From Alcanivorax sp. (GTDB taxonomy: Bacteria > Pseudomonadota > Gammaproteobacteria > Pseudomonadales > Alcanivoracaceae), in NCBI RefSeq assembly GCF_002726155.1, contig NZ_PBSH01000018.1:1-64000 (forward strand): 64,000 bases of DNA, written 5' to 3'. Below the pieces are notes generated by a model that saw only the letters and a program-made list of their open reading frames with translations, made no database searches and was not told the DNA's origin. Within the stretch, counting starts at the first letter, position 1. The number at the start of each line of letters is the position of its first letter. Made by a program: the position numbers and the translations under genes. Shown here one piece after another: positions 54,125-63,793 of the stretch.

Positions 54125-54886
54125 GTGGAATCCACCCTGACAATCGACAATGGACAGGCTTTGCCGGTCACCGAAGCCGGTAACGGCACGCAGCCTGTGG
54201 TGCTGGTGCATGGCTGGACCTGCAACCGCAAGCACTGGCAGCCACTGCTGGATTCGGCACCGGATGGAACGCGATTGATTGCCGTGGACCTGCCCGGCCA
54301 TGGTGACGCGCGCGACGTTACCCTGCCGGCCTGGACGGTGACGGCGCAGGCACGGGCGTTGGTGGCGGCGTTGGACGGCATCGACAATCCGGTATTGGTG
54401 GGGCATTCCATGGGCGGTGCTGTCGTGCTGGAAGCGGCCCGGCTAAAGCCGGTAAAAGCCGTGGTGTTGGTGGATACGTTTGTTATTCCCTACGGGGATC
54501 TTGACGAGGACACTGCACGCCAGATTGAAACCCCTTTTCAAGAAGACTTTGCGTCCGGCATTGCCAACCTGGTTGCCAACAATGCGGGGCCAGATTTGAG
54601 TGGGCAGGCCAGGCAGAGTCTGGAGAGTGATATGGCTGCGGCGCGGCAGGAGGCCATATTGCCACTGTGGTCTGACCTGTTGCGCTGGTCCCCGGAGGCA
54701 GCTTTTTCGGATATCCAATGCCCGATTCATGCAATCAACGGTGACCTTGTGGGGGATGCCGCACGCGCGCGTTGCGCGCCCCATGTGACCGAGTGGTTAC
54801 AGCCGGGCACCTGGCATTTTCCGCAAATGGAGCAGCCAGGTATTTTTGCCCATACGCTTGCGAAGGTATTGATGGCTTGCGGCTAA
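54125..54886 (+). CDS. alpha/beta hydrolase
   Basis: The 253-residue enzyme has the oxyanion HGW motif, the nucleophile elbow GHSMGG, an acid in NGDL and a catalytic His in TWHFPQMEQP. It starts at GTG with AACAGGAGAAA just upstream. The absence of a signal peptide indicates a cytoplasmic esterase or lipase. Divergent from the LuxR regulator. Confidence 0.88.
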   Translation: MESTLTIDNGQALPVTEAGNGTQPVVLVHGWTCNRKHWQPLLDSAPDGTRLIAVDLPGHGDARDVTLPAWTVTAQARALVAALDGIDNPVLVGHSMGGAVVLEAARLKPVKAVVLVDTFVIPYGDLDEDTARQIETPFQEDFASGIANLVANNAGPDLSGQARQSLESDMAAARQEAILPLWSDLLRWSPEAAFSDIQCPIHAINGDLVGDAARARCAPHVTEWLQPGTWHFPQMEQPGIFAHTLAKVLMACG

Positions 54887-55097
54887 GCGGGCGTTGCTGA
54901 GATCGCCACCGCATATTTATGTACCGCTCAGGCTTGGCGAGTGAGGAGCGGGACGGTGGTTGTGTTGTGAATAGTTTCGTTATTTCGGTTCGGCATTATT
55001 TTTTATTTTCATACCCTATATGGGTGATGTGCGCTCTTGTGGCTTCGGTTTAGTTTGGTGTTCTACCAAAAAACTGGGGTGATCGGAGATATCACAC
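54887..55097. other. 211-base leader of the repeat lipoprotein
   Basis: No gene. AT-rich, with TTCGTTATTTCGGTTCGGC and a TATATGGG stretch; a promoter for the lipoprotein pair should lie here. No clear operator. Confidence 0.4.
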
Positions 55098-57284
55098 ATG
55101 AAGGGAACATTCAGAATGGCCGGTCTGGCAGTGGCGGTGGCCATTGCCGGTTGCGGCGGAGGTGGTGGTAGCAGTGGCGGAGGAGGATCGGCGCCAGCGG
55201 CACCCAAATCCACCGTAGCCGGTGCGGTAACCAAGGGCCCTGTCGGAGGCGCAACGCTTTACCTTTACGCCATGGACGCGGCCGGTAACAAAACCGGCGA
55301 CGCGGTAGCGGGCCCAATCGTTACCGAAGCGGATGGCTCCTGGTCCGTTCAGGTGCCGGATTCTGTGCCGCGACCGCTGCTGATCGAATCCAGCGGCGGC
55401 ACCTACACGGATGAAGCAACCGGTACTGACGTCACGGCCGGTAATCTTAATTCTTTCCTGCCTGAGGGCGCACAAACCGCTGCGGTTACGCCATTGAGCG
55501 AACTGTTGGTGCGCTCCGCCCGTGAGCATCTTGCTGCCAATGCTGGCGCATCGCTGGAAGACGGCGTAAACGCTGGTCGCGATGTGCTGGATGATGTGCT
55601 GGGCGTGTCCTTTGATCCGCTGACCACCGTGCCGGCTACCAGTGGCGATGATGCGGCGGCAAAACAGTACGCTGCCGTGCTGGGGGGCTTGTCCACCCAG
55701 GCCAACAATCTGAGCGGCACAACGGACCCGTTTGAAACGGTGATTGCCCTGATCGACGATGCGTCGGATGGCGTCGTTGACGGCAAGAAAAACGGTGGTG
55801 CGATCACCATCGGTGACAATGCCGGCACCCTGCCGCCCACCAGCAGTGCGGACCTGGCTGACGCGATTAATGACTACGCCGAGGATAACGAAGAACTTGG
55901 CGTAACCAGCTTCGAGGTAACCGCCAGCGCGGGTGCCAACGGTAGCGTGTCGCCCACGTCAGTATCGTTGCTGGGCGGGGCCAGTGCGAACTTCACGGTG
56001 ACACCGGATACCGGTTACAGCATCGATGAAGTAACCGGTTGTGCCGGCTCGCTGGATGGCCTGTCGTTTACCACCAGTGCGCTTGAAAGTGCGTGCGATC
56101 TGTCGGTTACCTTTTCCATCAATGAGTACACCGTCAGCACCGCCAGCGTAACCGGTGGCCAGGTGATGCCGGATGCGGCGGTAGTGGATCACGGTGATAC
56201 CACCCAGTTCGAAATCGCGGTGGATGAGGGTTATGACGTTGTCAGTGTGGAAGGCTGTGACGGTTCACTGGCAGGCACGACCTACACCACGGGAGCGATT
56301 GTCGGCGCGTGCACCATCACGCCGGCGTTTGCGCTCCGGGAATATGCGGTAACCACCAATGTGGCGGCCGGCACCGGCAGTTTCGATCCGCAAAGCCTGA
56401 CGGTGACGCATGGCCAGAATGGCACTCTCACGGTCACGCCGGCTTTCGGGTTCCAGGTGGATTCGGTGACAGGGGATGCCTGTGAGGTGGCTGCGTCTGC
56501 GTTGCCTGGTGAATACACGGTAGGGCCGGTCACGTCGGCCTGTCAGGTGGATGCCAGCTTCAGTCTGTTGAGCTATACCGTGAATACGGCGGTGACCGGT
56601 AACGGTACGGTGTCCCCGGGCACGGTGGTGGTCGAACATGGCGGCACAACCGCGTTTTCGCTGAGCCCGGATGAAGGGCATCAGGTTAGCGTGGCCAGTG
56701 GCTGTGGCGGCACCCAGGATGGCGCCACTTTCACCACGGCCGCTATCACTGGTGCCTGTACGGTTGCAGTGGCATTCGAACCCATTCAGTACCCGATCAC
56801 TACGATTGCTCCCAATGGTTCCTTCTCCCCAGCCAATCCCATGGTTGATCACGGGCAGACCCAGGTCTTTACCGTGTCCGCGGATGATGGCTATGAGCTC
56901 ACCGGTGTAGATGGTTGTGGCGGAACCCTGGACGGCAACACGTTCACAACCGCAACGATCACCGCAGCTTGTTCAGTGACTGCCAGCTTTGCCCAGAAGA
57001 CGTACACCGTTACGGCTACGGTGCAGGGCGAAAACGGCATGATCGTCGGGCAGAACCTGGAAAACATTATTCATGGCGAGACTCGTGAGCTGACCGTGAC
57101 GCCGGATGAAGGTTTTGAAGTGAATACGATCTCCGGTTGTGGCGGCACGCTTGTGGGTAATACCTACACCACCGGTGAAATCACTGAAGACTGTGCTGTG
57201 AGTGTGAGTTTTGTAGAAGACGGATCCGGCCCCACCGCCGCCGTCTGGAATCAATTTAACTGGGATCAAGCCAACTGGCAGTGA
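55098..57284 (+). CDS. lipoprotein with six cysteine-paired Ig-like repeats
   Basis: The 728-residue precursor has a lipobox (VAVAIAGC, Cys19), a glycine-rich linker and a helical region (about 60-260). Six tandem repeats of about 70 residues follow (from about 275 on), each of the pattern G(S/T)xxP...HG(x)T...Vx(P/D)(D/E)(E/D)G(Y/F) and a pair of cysteines, as in VTGCAGSLDG...ACDLSVTF. This is the InlB/B-repeat-like bacterial repeat. The paired cysteines suggest one disulfide per repeat, with oxidation by DsbA. It is probably surface-exposed and adhesive. The 213-residue secreted protein follows 40 bases later. Confidence 0.8.
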   Translation: MKGTFRMAGLAVAVAIAGCGGGGGSSGGGGSAPAAPKSTVAGAVTKGPVGGATLYLYAMDAAGNKTGDAVAGPIVTEADGSWSVQVPDSVPRPLLIESSGGTYTDEATGTDVTAGNLNSFLPEGAQTAAVTPLSELLVRSAREHLAANAGASLEDGVNAGRDVLDDVLGVSFDPLTTVPATSGDDAAAKQYAAVLGGLSTQANNLSGTTDPFETVIALIDDASDGVVDGKKNGGAITIGDNAGTLPPTSSADLADAINDYAEDNEELGVTSFEVTASAGANGSVSPTSVSLLGGASANFTVTPDTGYSIDEVTGCAGSLDGLSFTTSALESACDLSVTFSINEYTVSTASVTGGQVMPDAAVVDHGDTTQFEIAVDEGYDVVSVEGCDGSLAGTTYTTGAIVGACTITPAFALREYAVTTNVAAGTGSFDPQSLTVTHGQNGTLTVTPAFGFQVDSVTGDACEVAASALPGEYTVGPVTSACQVDASFSLLSYTVNTAVTGNGTVSPGTVVVEHGGTTAFSLSPDEGHQVSVASGCGGTQDGATFTTAAITGACTVAVAFEPIQYPITTIAPNGSFSPANPMVDHGQTQVFTVSADDGYELTGVDGCGGTLDGNTFTTATITAACSVTASFAQKTYTVTATVQGENGMIVGQNLENIIHGETRELTVTPDEGFEVNTISGCGGTLVGNTYTTGEITEDCAVSVSFVEDGSGPTAAVWNQFNWDQANWQ

Positions 57285-57324
57285 GGCCATTGGTTAAAGG
57301 ACATAACCTTAGAGGGTAAGAGAC

Positions 57325-57966
57325 ATGAAAAAAGTAATCCTGACAGGCCTCACCGCTGTTGTGCTGAGCGCCAACGCGATGGCTTCTGAAGTGGCGGGTT
57401 ATACCGCACCACAATCCGGTCAGGCCGCAACAGCGGCTGGGGTGGATGCCAACTTCCAGGCCTTAATCACTGCCATCAACGATAATCATCAGCGTATTGT
57501 TGATCTTGAAGCCGCAAACGGTGAGGTGACGGATCTGGCCGATATCGTGAGTGGTTCCACGTACCTGCTTTATTTCTCAGGCGGTATCATTGAGCTTGAT
57601 GATGGCGGTGGCGCTAATCTGGAACGGTTTGGTGGCACTGCCAACCTGACTTTCAACAGTGACGGGACGCTGAACGAAGTGTTCAGTGAGCAAGGACGTT
57701 TTATCAGTCTGGATGCAAATACCTGTGATCAGTCTGGTAACTGTTCGCACTACGTTGATACCTGGGATGATGACGAAACCGGCGGGGGATCCTGGTCCGT
57801 GAGTGGTCAGACGCTCAACGTTAACTGGAGCGACGGTGGTTCTGAATCGTTCAGTCTCTCTTCGGACGGCAAAATCATGGCTTCCGGTGGTGGTGGCCTT
57901 GACGAAGGCGATGGCACCTCCGGGCTGGAGACGTTCGTGGCAGTGGGTGTAAGGCTGGCCGACTAA
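57325..57966 (+). CDS. secreted protein of unknown function
   Basis: The 213-residue precursor has a signal peptide (cleaved after AMA, near residue 20), a short coiled segment (ITAINDNHQRIVDLEAANGE) and a beta-rich C-terminal domain with two cysteines (CDQSGNC). No family is recognised. It follows the repeat lipoprotein with a GAGGGTAAGAG ribosome site, so the two are likely cotranscribed. A bidirectional terminator follows. Confidence 0.7.
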   Translation: MKKVILTGLTAVVLSANAMASEVAGYTAPQSGQAATAAGVDANFQALITAINDNHQRIVDLEAANGEVTDLADIVSGSTYLLYFSGGIIELDDGGGANLERFGGTANLTFNSDGTLNEVFSEQGRFISLDANTCDQSGNCSHYVDTWDDDETGGGSWSVSGQTLNVNWSDGGSESFSLSSDGKIMASGGGGLDEGDGTSGLETFVAVGVRLAD

Positions 57967-57990
57967 GCTGCGAGTATTGATACGAGCAGA

Positions 57991-58020
57991 AAAAAACGCC
58001 CTGACTTGTCAGGGCGTTTT
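57991..58020. terminator. bidirectional terminator
   Basis: AACGCCCTGAC pairs with GTCAGGGCGTT around TT, with an A-run on the left and T-run on the right. It serves the secreted protein and the converging dgt gene. Confidence 0.9.
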
Positions 58021-58045
58021 GTTGCAGGGATGCTGAGAGGTGGTG

Positions 58046-59398
58046 TTAATAACGCGTTTCCGCCATCCCCGAAAACTGCTTGGCAAGATAGGTGGCGTAG
58101 TTGTCGGTCATGCCGGCCAGAAAATCCAGCGCTCGCATGATGCATTGGTAAATGCGTTCCTGCTCCGGTAATTGCGCAAGGTTTTCCGGAAAACTGTGTC
58201 GGCCAATCAAGTCAATGATGCGCTCGTGCCGATAGTTTTTTGTGCTGTTGCAGGCATGAGATACAGCGGCTTCTATCAAACCATCCAGTAGTGCGCCCAT
58301 CACTTCAAAGGCGCCAATTTCCAGTTCGATTTTTCGCGGATGTTCGAAGACTTTCGAGCGGGAAAGTTGTTTGGCGTTTTCCACCACATCGCGCACCGCC
58401 GGTTCGCAGTGGCTGATCAGGTCGCCTTCCATACGCCCCTGCAGTAACCGTTCGTGATTGGCCACAAAAGCCTCTACGCCCGCCTCGATAAACCGTTCGA
58501 TAATCTTGCCACGCAGCAGGGCGGCTTTGCGGCCATCGCGGATATCCGAATGGATTAGCTCGCGCACTTCCTCGCTATCCGGCAGGGCCGGTTGCAGTAA
58601 TGCATACACCTCATCCCAGTGCAGCAAATCCATCTCCAGACCATCTTCCAGATCAATGATGGCGTAGCAGAAGTCATCGGCCGCCTCCATCAGGTAGGCA
58701 AGTGGATGCCGGCAGAAATGCCCCGGGCTGTGCTCCAGTAGCCCGGTGGCGTGGGCGACTTCGCGAAAGGCCTCGGCTTCCGAAACAAAGGCACTGTACT
58801 TGCCGGGCTTGCTGCTGGCGCTGCCCGCATCGGCAGACAGCCAGGGGTATTTCAGGAAGGTCGCCAGGGTGGCGTAGGTCAGGCGCATGCCGCCGTCGTA
58901 CTGGTGATATTCGCTTTTGGTAATGATGCGAAAGCCCTGGGCGTTGCCTTCAAAAAAAGTCAGATCGCTTTGCTGGTGGGTGGGGAGCATATCCAGAAAC
59001 CGTTGTCCGCGTTCCTGAAACCAGGCGCGAATGGCGCGCTCGCCGGTGTGGCCAAAGGGCGGGTTGCCGATGTCATGGGCCAGGCAGGCGGACTGAACAA
59101 TATCGCCGAAATCCGTGGCGCTGACGGTGTCGGGTAGCAGCTGGCGTTGTTGCAGGCGTTCTCCCACGCGAATACCGAGAGTGCGCCCCACGCAGGAGAC
59201 TTCCAGCGAGTGGGTAAGACGATTGTGCACGTGGTCATTGGTGGCCAGCGGATGGACCTGGGTCTTGCGCGCCAGTCGCCGGAAGGCGCCGGAAAAAATG
59301 ATCTTGTCGTGATCGCGAAGAAACGCGGTACGACCACTTTCATCCTTGGCGGTACGCCCGCCCAGGCGGGCCTTGTTCAGCAATTGATGCCAGTCCAT
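58046..59398 (-). CDS. dGTP triphosphohydrolase-like protein
   Basis: The 450-residue HD-domain protein has RLTHSLEV (His/Asp metal site start), ACLAHDIGNPPFGHTGE (HD motif) and long C-terminal helices. It removes triphosphate from dGTP and other dNTPs, controlling pools. The ATG at 59398 follows GGGG at 7 bases. It is convergent with the secreted protein and divergent from the DJ-1/PfpI gene. Confidence 0.92.
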   Translation of the reverse strand: MDWHQLLNKARLGGRTAKDESGRTAFLRDHDKIIFSGAFRRLARKTQVHPLATNDHVHNRLTHSLEVSCVGRTLGIRVGERLQQRQLLPDTVSATDFGDIVQSACLAHDIGNPPFGHTGERAIRAWFQERGQRFLDMLPTHQQSDLTFFEGNAQGFRIITKSEYHQYDGGMRLTYATLATFLKYPWLSADAGSASSKPGKYSAFVSEAEAFREVAHATGLLEHSPGHFCRHPLAYLMEAADDFCYAIIDLEDGLEMDLLHWDEVYALLQPALPDSEEVRELIHSDIRDGRKAALLRGKIIERFIEAGVEAFVANHERLLQGRMEGDLISHCEPAVRDVVENAKQLSRSKVFEHPRKIELEIGAFEVMGALLDGLIEAAVSHACNSTKNYRHERIIDLIGRHSFPENLAQLPEQERIYQCIMRALDFLAGMTDNYATYLAKQFSGMAETRY

Positions 59399-59520
59399 GA
59401 GATTCCCCGCTACATGCTTGCAGGCCACATGCTACACGCAGGCTGTCCTTGCATGCGACGACTTTGTGCCACACCCTCTGTGCATATTGCATCTCTCGTT
59501 GCGAATTTTCGGAGGCATTT

Positions 59521-60195
59521 ATGAATCTGGATAAACCGCTGCTGATGTTGGTCACCAGCGCATCGCAAATGGGCCAGGGGCAACAGACCGGCCTGTGGCT
59601 GGAAGAATTCGCCGTGCCGTATTTGTTGTTCCAGGAAAACAATATTCCTGTGGTGGTGGCCAGTCCCAAAGGGGGCAAGATTCCGGTGGATCCCAATTCG
59701 GTGCCGGATGACAGCGAGAAAGAGGCCTGGGCTGAGGCCATTGCGGCCCTGCAGGATACCCGGGAGCTGGAGTCCGTCTGGGAAGATGGCTATTGCGGTG
59801 TCTTTGTACCCGGTGGTCATGGCGCCATGTTCGATATGCCGGACAACCCCTTGGTGGCGGCGGTCATGGAGCGCACCTGGGCACAGGGCGGTTTGTTGGG
59901 GGCGGTGTGTCATGGCCCTGCGGCGCTGGTGGGCTTGCGCAACGAACAGCGTGCGCCATTGGTGCAGAACAAGACGCTGGCCTGCTTTACCAATAGCGAA
60001 GAGCGGGAAGTGGGGTTGGATGAAATCATGCCGTTTCTGTTGGCCTCCCGGCTTGAAGAGCTGGGGGCCCGTCTTGATCTGGCGGAGGATTTCACCCCCC
60101 ATGCGGTCACGGATGGCAAGCTGGTCACCGGGCAGAACCCGCAGTCCAGCCGTGTGGTGGCCGAGGCGGTGATCGCGCAGCTTTACAGCGAATAG
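59521..60195 (+). CDS. DJ-1/PfpI family protein (Hsp31-like)
   Basis: The 224-residue protein has the nucleophile elbow GAVCHGPAAL (cysteine in a DJ-1/PfpI fold) and the PGGHGAMFDMPD loop. It is similar to Hsp31-type chaperones and glyoxalase III enzymes. The start is ATG at 59521, after TTTCGGAGGC; the frame is open further upstream without similarity. Likely cytoplasmic stress protein. Confidence 0.87.
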   Translation: MNLDKPLLMLVTSASQMGQGQQTGLWLEEFAVPYLLFQENNIPVVVASPKGGKIPVDPNSVPDDSEKEAWAEAIAALQDTRELESVWEDGYCGVFVPGGHGAMFDMPDNPLVAAVMERTWAQGGLLGAVCHGPAALVGLRNEQRAPLVQNKTLACFTNSEEREVGLDEIMPFLLASRLEELGARLDLAEDFTPHAVTDGKLVTGQNPQSSRVVAEAVIAQLYSE

Positions 60196-60329
60196 CGCCT
60201 GCCGATAAACAATGTGCTCTCGCAGGCCGCCAGGGCATGCCGTATTGTCAGGTTCTGCCTTGGTGGCGGTTGCCACTCACGGTGGGCACCGTATTATTCA
60301 TTGTTTGGGTTTCATCGTCAGGAGAAATC

Positions 60330-60809
60330 ATGGGGATCTATGATTACAGCGCCACCACCTTGAGTGGTGAAGAAAAATCCTTGTCCGAGTTTCAGGGCAA
60401 GGTGTTGCTGATCGTCAACACGGCCAGCAAATGCGGGTTTACCCCCCAGTACAAGGGACTGGAAAGTCTGTATGAAGCCCTGCAGCCCAAGGGGCTGGAG
60501 ATTCTTGGTTTTCCCTGTAACCAGTTTGGCAAGCAGGAGCCGGGCGCGGCGGATGAAATCGGTGCCTTCTGTGAAAAGAACTACGGTGTCAGCTTTACCA
60601 TGTTCGACAAGGTCGACGTGAATGGCAGTGGCGCCCACCCGCTGTACGATTACCTCAAGAAAGCCGCGCCGGGCGTGATGGGCAGCAAAGGCATCAAGTG
60701 GAACTTTACCAAGTTTCTGGTGAGCAAGGACGGCAAGGTGGTGAAGCGCTACGCGCCCACCGACAAGCCGGAAGCGATCCGCAAGGATATTGAGAAGTTG
60801 CTGGCCTGA
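60330..60809 (+). CDS. glutathione peroxidase
   Basis: The 159-residue enzyme has NTASKCGFTPQYKGL with Cys35 as peroxidatic residue (Cys rather than Sec), FPCNQFGKQEPG with the catalytic Gln and the WNFTKFLV motif. It reduces peroxides. The start at 60330 follows TCAGGAGAAATC. Confidence 0.93.
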   Translation: MGIYDYSATTLSGEEKSLSEFQGKVLLIVNTASKCGFTPQYKGLESLYEALQPKGLEILGFPCNQFGKQEPGAADEIGAFCEKNYGVSFTMFDKVDVNGSGAHPLYDYLKKAAPGVMGSKGIKWNFTKFLVSKDGKVVKRYAPTDKPEAIRKDIEKLLA

Positions 60810-60848
60810 AGCCGGATGCCACCAGGGTCGGTAAATCGTGCGAGTTTC

Positions 60849-60988
60849 CTGTAGGAGTTCCCTTCCAGGGGACGAACCGCGCGAAGCGCGAAATTCCTCT
60901 GAGGCCATAGCGACGTTTTTTTGGGTTGTCCAGAAAGCGATTGGCCTCGCTGTTGCTCGATTCGTCCCCTGGAAGGGAACTCCTACAG
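60849..60988. repeat. paired GTAGGAG-type REP elements
   Basis: CTGTAGGAGTTCCCTTCCAG at 60849 and its exact reverse complement at 60961-60988 (28 bases, perfect) face each other. The left copy continues into GCGCGAAGCGCG. It separates the glutathione peroxidase gene from the YedE gene. Confidence 0.8.
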
Positions 60989-61030
60989 TTTCTTCCATGG
61001 GCCGTGGGCAGGACTGCCCGACAGAGTGCC

Positions 61031-61456
61031 TTACCCGCTTTTGCGCTTTTCCAGCCTTTCAAAAATCACCATCCCGCTGAGCATGGCGGCGACGAAGACT
61101 ATGCCCTTGAGATTGCCGCTACCCAGGGCAACCAGTGCCGGGCCCGGGCAGAAGCCGGCCAGCCCCCAACCCACACCAAAGCCCAGAGCACCCAGCACCA
61201 GACGCTTGTCCAGCCGGGTGTTGGTGGGTAGCTGAAAGCGTTCGCTGAACAGTGGCGCGGTGCGGTGACGTGCCAGATAGAAGCCGATGGCTGACACCGG
61301 AATGGCACCGCCCATCACCAGAGCCAGGGAGGGGTCCCAGTGACCGGCAATATCCAGAAAGGCCAGAACCTTGGCCGGGTTGGCCATGCCGGCCAGCAAC
61401 AGGCCAATGCCAAATAGCAGGCCACTGAGGAAGGCGGTGAGCGTTGACCGGTTCAC
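61031..61456 (-). CDS. YedE/YeeE family membrane protein (downstream half)
   Basis: The 141-residue membrane protein has four helices ([75 protein letters not shown]) and the [12 protein letters not shown] cysteine motif. It is one of a pair of half-size transporters (YeeE/YedE, DUF395), thought to move thiosulfate or other sulfur compounds. Start is GTG, overlapping the upstream stop (GTGA). Confidence 0.9.
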   Translation of the reverse strand: MNRSTLTAFLSGLLFGIGLLLAGMANPAKVLAFLDIAGHWDPSLALVMGGAIPVSAIGFYLARHRTAPLFSERFQLPTNTRLDKRLVLGALGFGVGWGLAGFCPGPALVALGSGNLKGIVFVAAMLSGMVIFERLEKRKSG

Positions 61457-61893
61457 AGCGGCGCTCCCAGCAAGTGACGAACCACGTACACGGTGGCAAA
61501 CCCGCTGGCCATGAATGCCAGTGTGGCAACCAGTGAGCGCGGGGACAGGCGGGAGACGCCGCAGACCCCGTGGCCGCTGGTGCACCCGGCTCCGTAGCGG
61601 GTGCTGATGCCCACCAGCAAACCGGCACCAATCAGCAGTGGCCAGTCCGCGTCGACGATCAGCGGTGGCAGGTCCACCGCCAGACGCCAGAGTAGCGGAG
61701 CCAGCACCAGTCCCAGCACGAATGCCACTCGCCAATGGCGACCGTCCCCGCCGGGGCTCAGCAAGCCACCAAGAACGCCGCTAATGCCGGCAATGCGCCC
61801 GTTGGCGTGCAGGAAAAGCAGGGCAGACAGGCCAATCAAGGCGCCGCCAGCCAGGGACGTCCAGGGTGTGAAGGCTCCCCAATCGATGTTCAT
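61453..61893 (-). CDS. YeeE/YedE family membrane protein (upstream half)
   Basis: The 146-residue membrane protein is the N-terminal type half, with the [19 protein letters not shown] cysteine motif. Together with the downstream gene it forms a complete YeeE-like transporter. Its ATG overlaps the regulator stop (ATGA). Confidence 0.9.
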   Translation of the reverse strand: MNIDWGAFTPWTSLAGGALIGLSALLFLHANGRIAGISGVLGGLLSPGGDGRHWRVAFVLGLVLAPLLWRLAVDLPPLIVDADWPLLIGAGLLVGISTRYGAGCTSGHGVCGVSRLSPRSLVATLAFMASGFATVYVVRHLLGAPL

Positions 61894-62201
61894 GGCGTGT
61901 CGCCGCAGAAGCGTTGGTACAGCACGTTCAGCACGGCCAGGGCGTCCGGGTTGGCGACCTGATAGAACATCTGTTTGCCCTCCCGGCGGCTACTAACCAG
62001 CCCTTCGCGGCGCAGAATGCCCAGCTGTTGGGAGAGTGAGGGTTGGTAAACCCCGACGAGCGGCTCCAGTTCACTAACGCTGCGCTCGCCTTCCGCGAGG
62101 CGGCATAGCAACATCAGACGATCTGGGTGGGACAGGGCTTTGAGTAACTGGCTGGCCTGGGCGGCATTGTCGCGCAGGGCGTCCGGGTCGATAGTGAGCA
62201 T
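61890..62201 (-). CDS. ArsR-family regulator, BigR/SqrR-like
   Basis: The 103-residue winged-helix protein has Cys33 and Cys99, at the same spacing (66 residues) as the persulfide-sensing cysteines of BigR. The helix is [23 protein letters not shown]. It likely represses the two transporter genes until sulfide or persulfide appears. The start is ATG at 62201; an upstream open frame reads through the AT-rich operator and is unlikely. Confidence 0.87.
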   Translation of the reverse strand: MLTIDPDALRDNAAQASQLLKALSHPDRLMLLCRLAEGERSVSELEPLVGVYQPSLSQQLGILRREGLVSSRREGKQMFYQVANPDALAVLNVLYQRFCGDTP

Positions 62202-62213
62202 GGTGCATGGATC

Positions 62214-62251
62214 CAACAATATATATTTAAATAAAAAGTATATTTTTGTTG
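62214..62251. promoter_or_regulatory. candidate BigR-like operator
   Basis: CAACAA and TTGTTG arms flank an AT-rich core (ATATATATTTAAATAAAAAG). It lies 13 to 50 bases upstream of the regulator start, where self-repression is expected. Confidence 0.5.
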
Positions 62252-62301
62252 AGGCAATCACAAGCACTTTCTTGAATTATGTTCATTTTATGTGATTTGC
62301 G

Positions 62302-62976
62302 TCAGCTGATTGGTGCGGTAAACGGCAATACTCCGTAATAGACCGCAAAGAAATGGCAGAGGCTGCCGCCCATGACGAAGAGGTGCCAGATGGCGTGGTT
62401 AAAGGGAATAAACCGGTCGGCCAGGTAAAAGATGACGCCTACGGTGTAGGTAATGCCGCCGGCCAGGATCAGCCAGAAGCCGGTGTCGTTGAGTTTGCTG
62501 GTCAGATCGTTGGAGGCCACCAGAATCAGCCAGCCCATGGCCAGGTAAATGCCCACCCGCATGAGCTTGAAGCGGTGACCATAGAGCGCTTTCAGGGCGA
62601 TGCCGGTGAGGGCCAGGGCCCAGATTACGGCAAACAAAATCCAGCCGGTCTGGCCACGCAGGTTGACCAGTAGAAAGGGGGTGTAGGTGCCCGCGATCAA
62701 GCCGTAAATGGCGCAGTGGTCCAGCATTTTGAATACGGCGCGCCACTTCGGGCTACGCAGGCTGTGATAGAGCGCACTGGCGCTGTAAAGCAGAATCAGA
62801 CTGGCGCCGAAAATGCTGAAACTGACGATTTTCCAGGGGTCCCCCAGCAGGCTGGCCGCCACCACCAGGATCACCGTGCCGGCAATACTCAACGCCGCGC
62901 CGATGCCATGGGTCAGGCCATTGAGCCATTCCTCCAGAATCGAATAGGGCGGTTCAGGATTAGGGGCTACGGCCAT
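62302..62976 (-). CDS. hemolysin III / PAQR family membrane protein (TrhA-like)
   Basis: The 224-residue protein has seven membrane helices and the PAQR-type motifs NGLTHGIGA, LYHSLRS, DHCAIYGLIAGTYTPF and HAIWHLFVMGGSLCHF. Bacterial members influence membrane lipid homeostasis; the hemolysin name is historical. Convergent with nothing; it reads away from the Dps gene. Confidence 0.9.
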   Translation of the reverse strand: MAVAPNPEPPYSILEEWLNGLTHGIGAALSIAGTVILVVAASLLGDPWKIVSFSIFGASLILLYSASALYHSLRSPKWRAVFKMLDHCAIYGLIAGTYTPFLLVNLRGQTGWILFAVIWALALTGIALKALYGHRFKLMRVGIYLAMGWLILVASNDLTSKLNDTGFWLILAGGITYTVGVIFYLADRFIPFNHAIWHLFVMGGSLCHFFAVYYGVLPFTAPIS

Positions 62977-63282
62977 TGGCGAATCTGCTTTCGGTTGAGG
63001 GAAGAAGTTGCATCATGCCGAGACGCCGGCCTGAGTGTAAAGCGCCAAATCGGACAGAGGGGCATATTGAATTTCCCTATGTGCGCGATAACGCAAATAC
63101 CTCGCCAGTCCAGGAACGTCTGTGACGGCGGCGCGTCTGATTGTAAAGAAACAAAAGCAGGAGGCTGGACGGGCGCTGCTATTGAAATGCCTTTTGCGGA
63201 CCCAATGGTGTTAGGTAGTCCCGGCAAACAACAGCCTGCTAGGCACTGCGGGCAAGGACAATACTGGAAAAGGAGACACTCC
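62977..63282. other. intergenic region between trhA-like and Dps genes
   Basis: 306 bases, divergent promoters expected. No gene supported. GCGATAACGCAAATACC and a TTGTAAAGAAAC stretch are AT-richer. An AAAAGGAG site precedes Dps. Confidence 0.45.
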
Positions 63283-63729
63283 ATGATTGAACACAACAAG
63301 CAGGTCGCGGAAGAGCTGAGCAAGTTACTGGCCGAGAGTTACACCCTTTATCTCAAGACCCACAAATACCATTGGAATGTAACCGGCCCCATGTTTCATA
63401 GCCTGCACCTGCTGTTCGAACAGCAGTACACCGAGCTGGCGGAGGCGGTAGACACCATTGCCGAGCGAATTCGCGCGCTGGGCTGGAAGGCGCCGGGCAG
63501 CTATGCGGAGTTTGCCAAGTTATCCACGGTGGAGGACGCCACGGGCGATCCGGATGCGTCCGGCATGATCAAGGAGCTGGCCGCGGACCACCGCACGGTG
63601 GCCGAGCGTGCCAATCGAGTATTGAAACTGGCAGGCGAGCATGAAGATGAAGGCTCTGGCGCGGTGGCCAGTGACCGCATCGAGATTCATGAAAAATCCG
63701 CCTGGATGTTGTCGGCCCATCTGGGCTGA
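63283..63729 (+). CDS. Dps family ferritin-like protein
   Basis: The 148-residue protein has the Dps ferroxidase residues in KTHKYHWNVTGPMFHSLHLLFEQQYTEL and AEAVDTIAERIRALG. It forms dodecamers that store iron and protect DNA from peroxides. The start is ATG at 63283 with AAAAGGAGAC. The open frame extends upstream without similarity. Confidence 0.93.
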   Translation: MIEHNKQVAEELSKLLAESYTLYLKTHKYHWNVTGPMFHSLHLLFEQQYTELAEAVDTIAERIRALGWKAPGSYAEFAKLSTVEDATGDPDASGMIKELAADHRTVAERANRVLKLAGEHEDEGSGAVASDRIEIHEKSAWMLSAHLG

Positions 63730-63766
63730 TCGCCCGCTGGGCACACATTCAGTGTTCTACTCGTTA

Positions 63767-63793
63767 CCGGGGCCGACGTCAGTCGGCCCTTTT
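63767..63793 (+). terminator. terminator after Dps
   Basis: GGGGCCGAC and GTCGGCCC pair around a short GTCA-type loop, followed by a run of five T. Confidence 0.8.
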
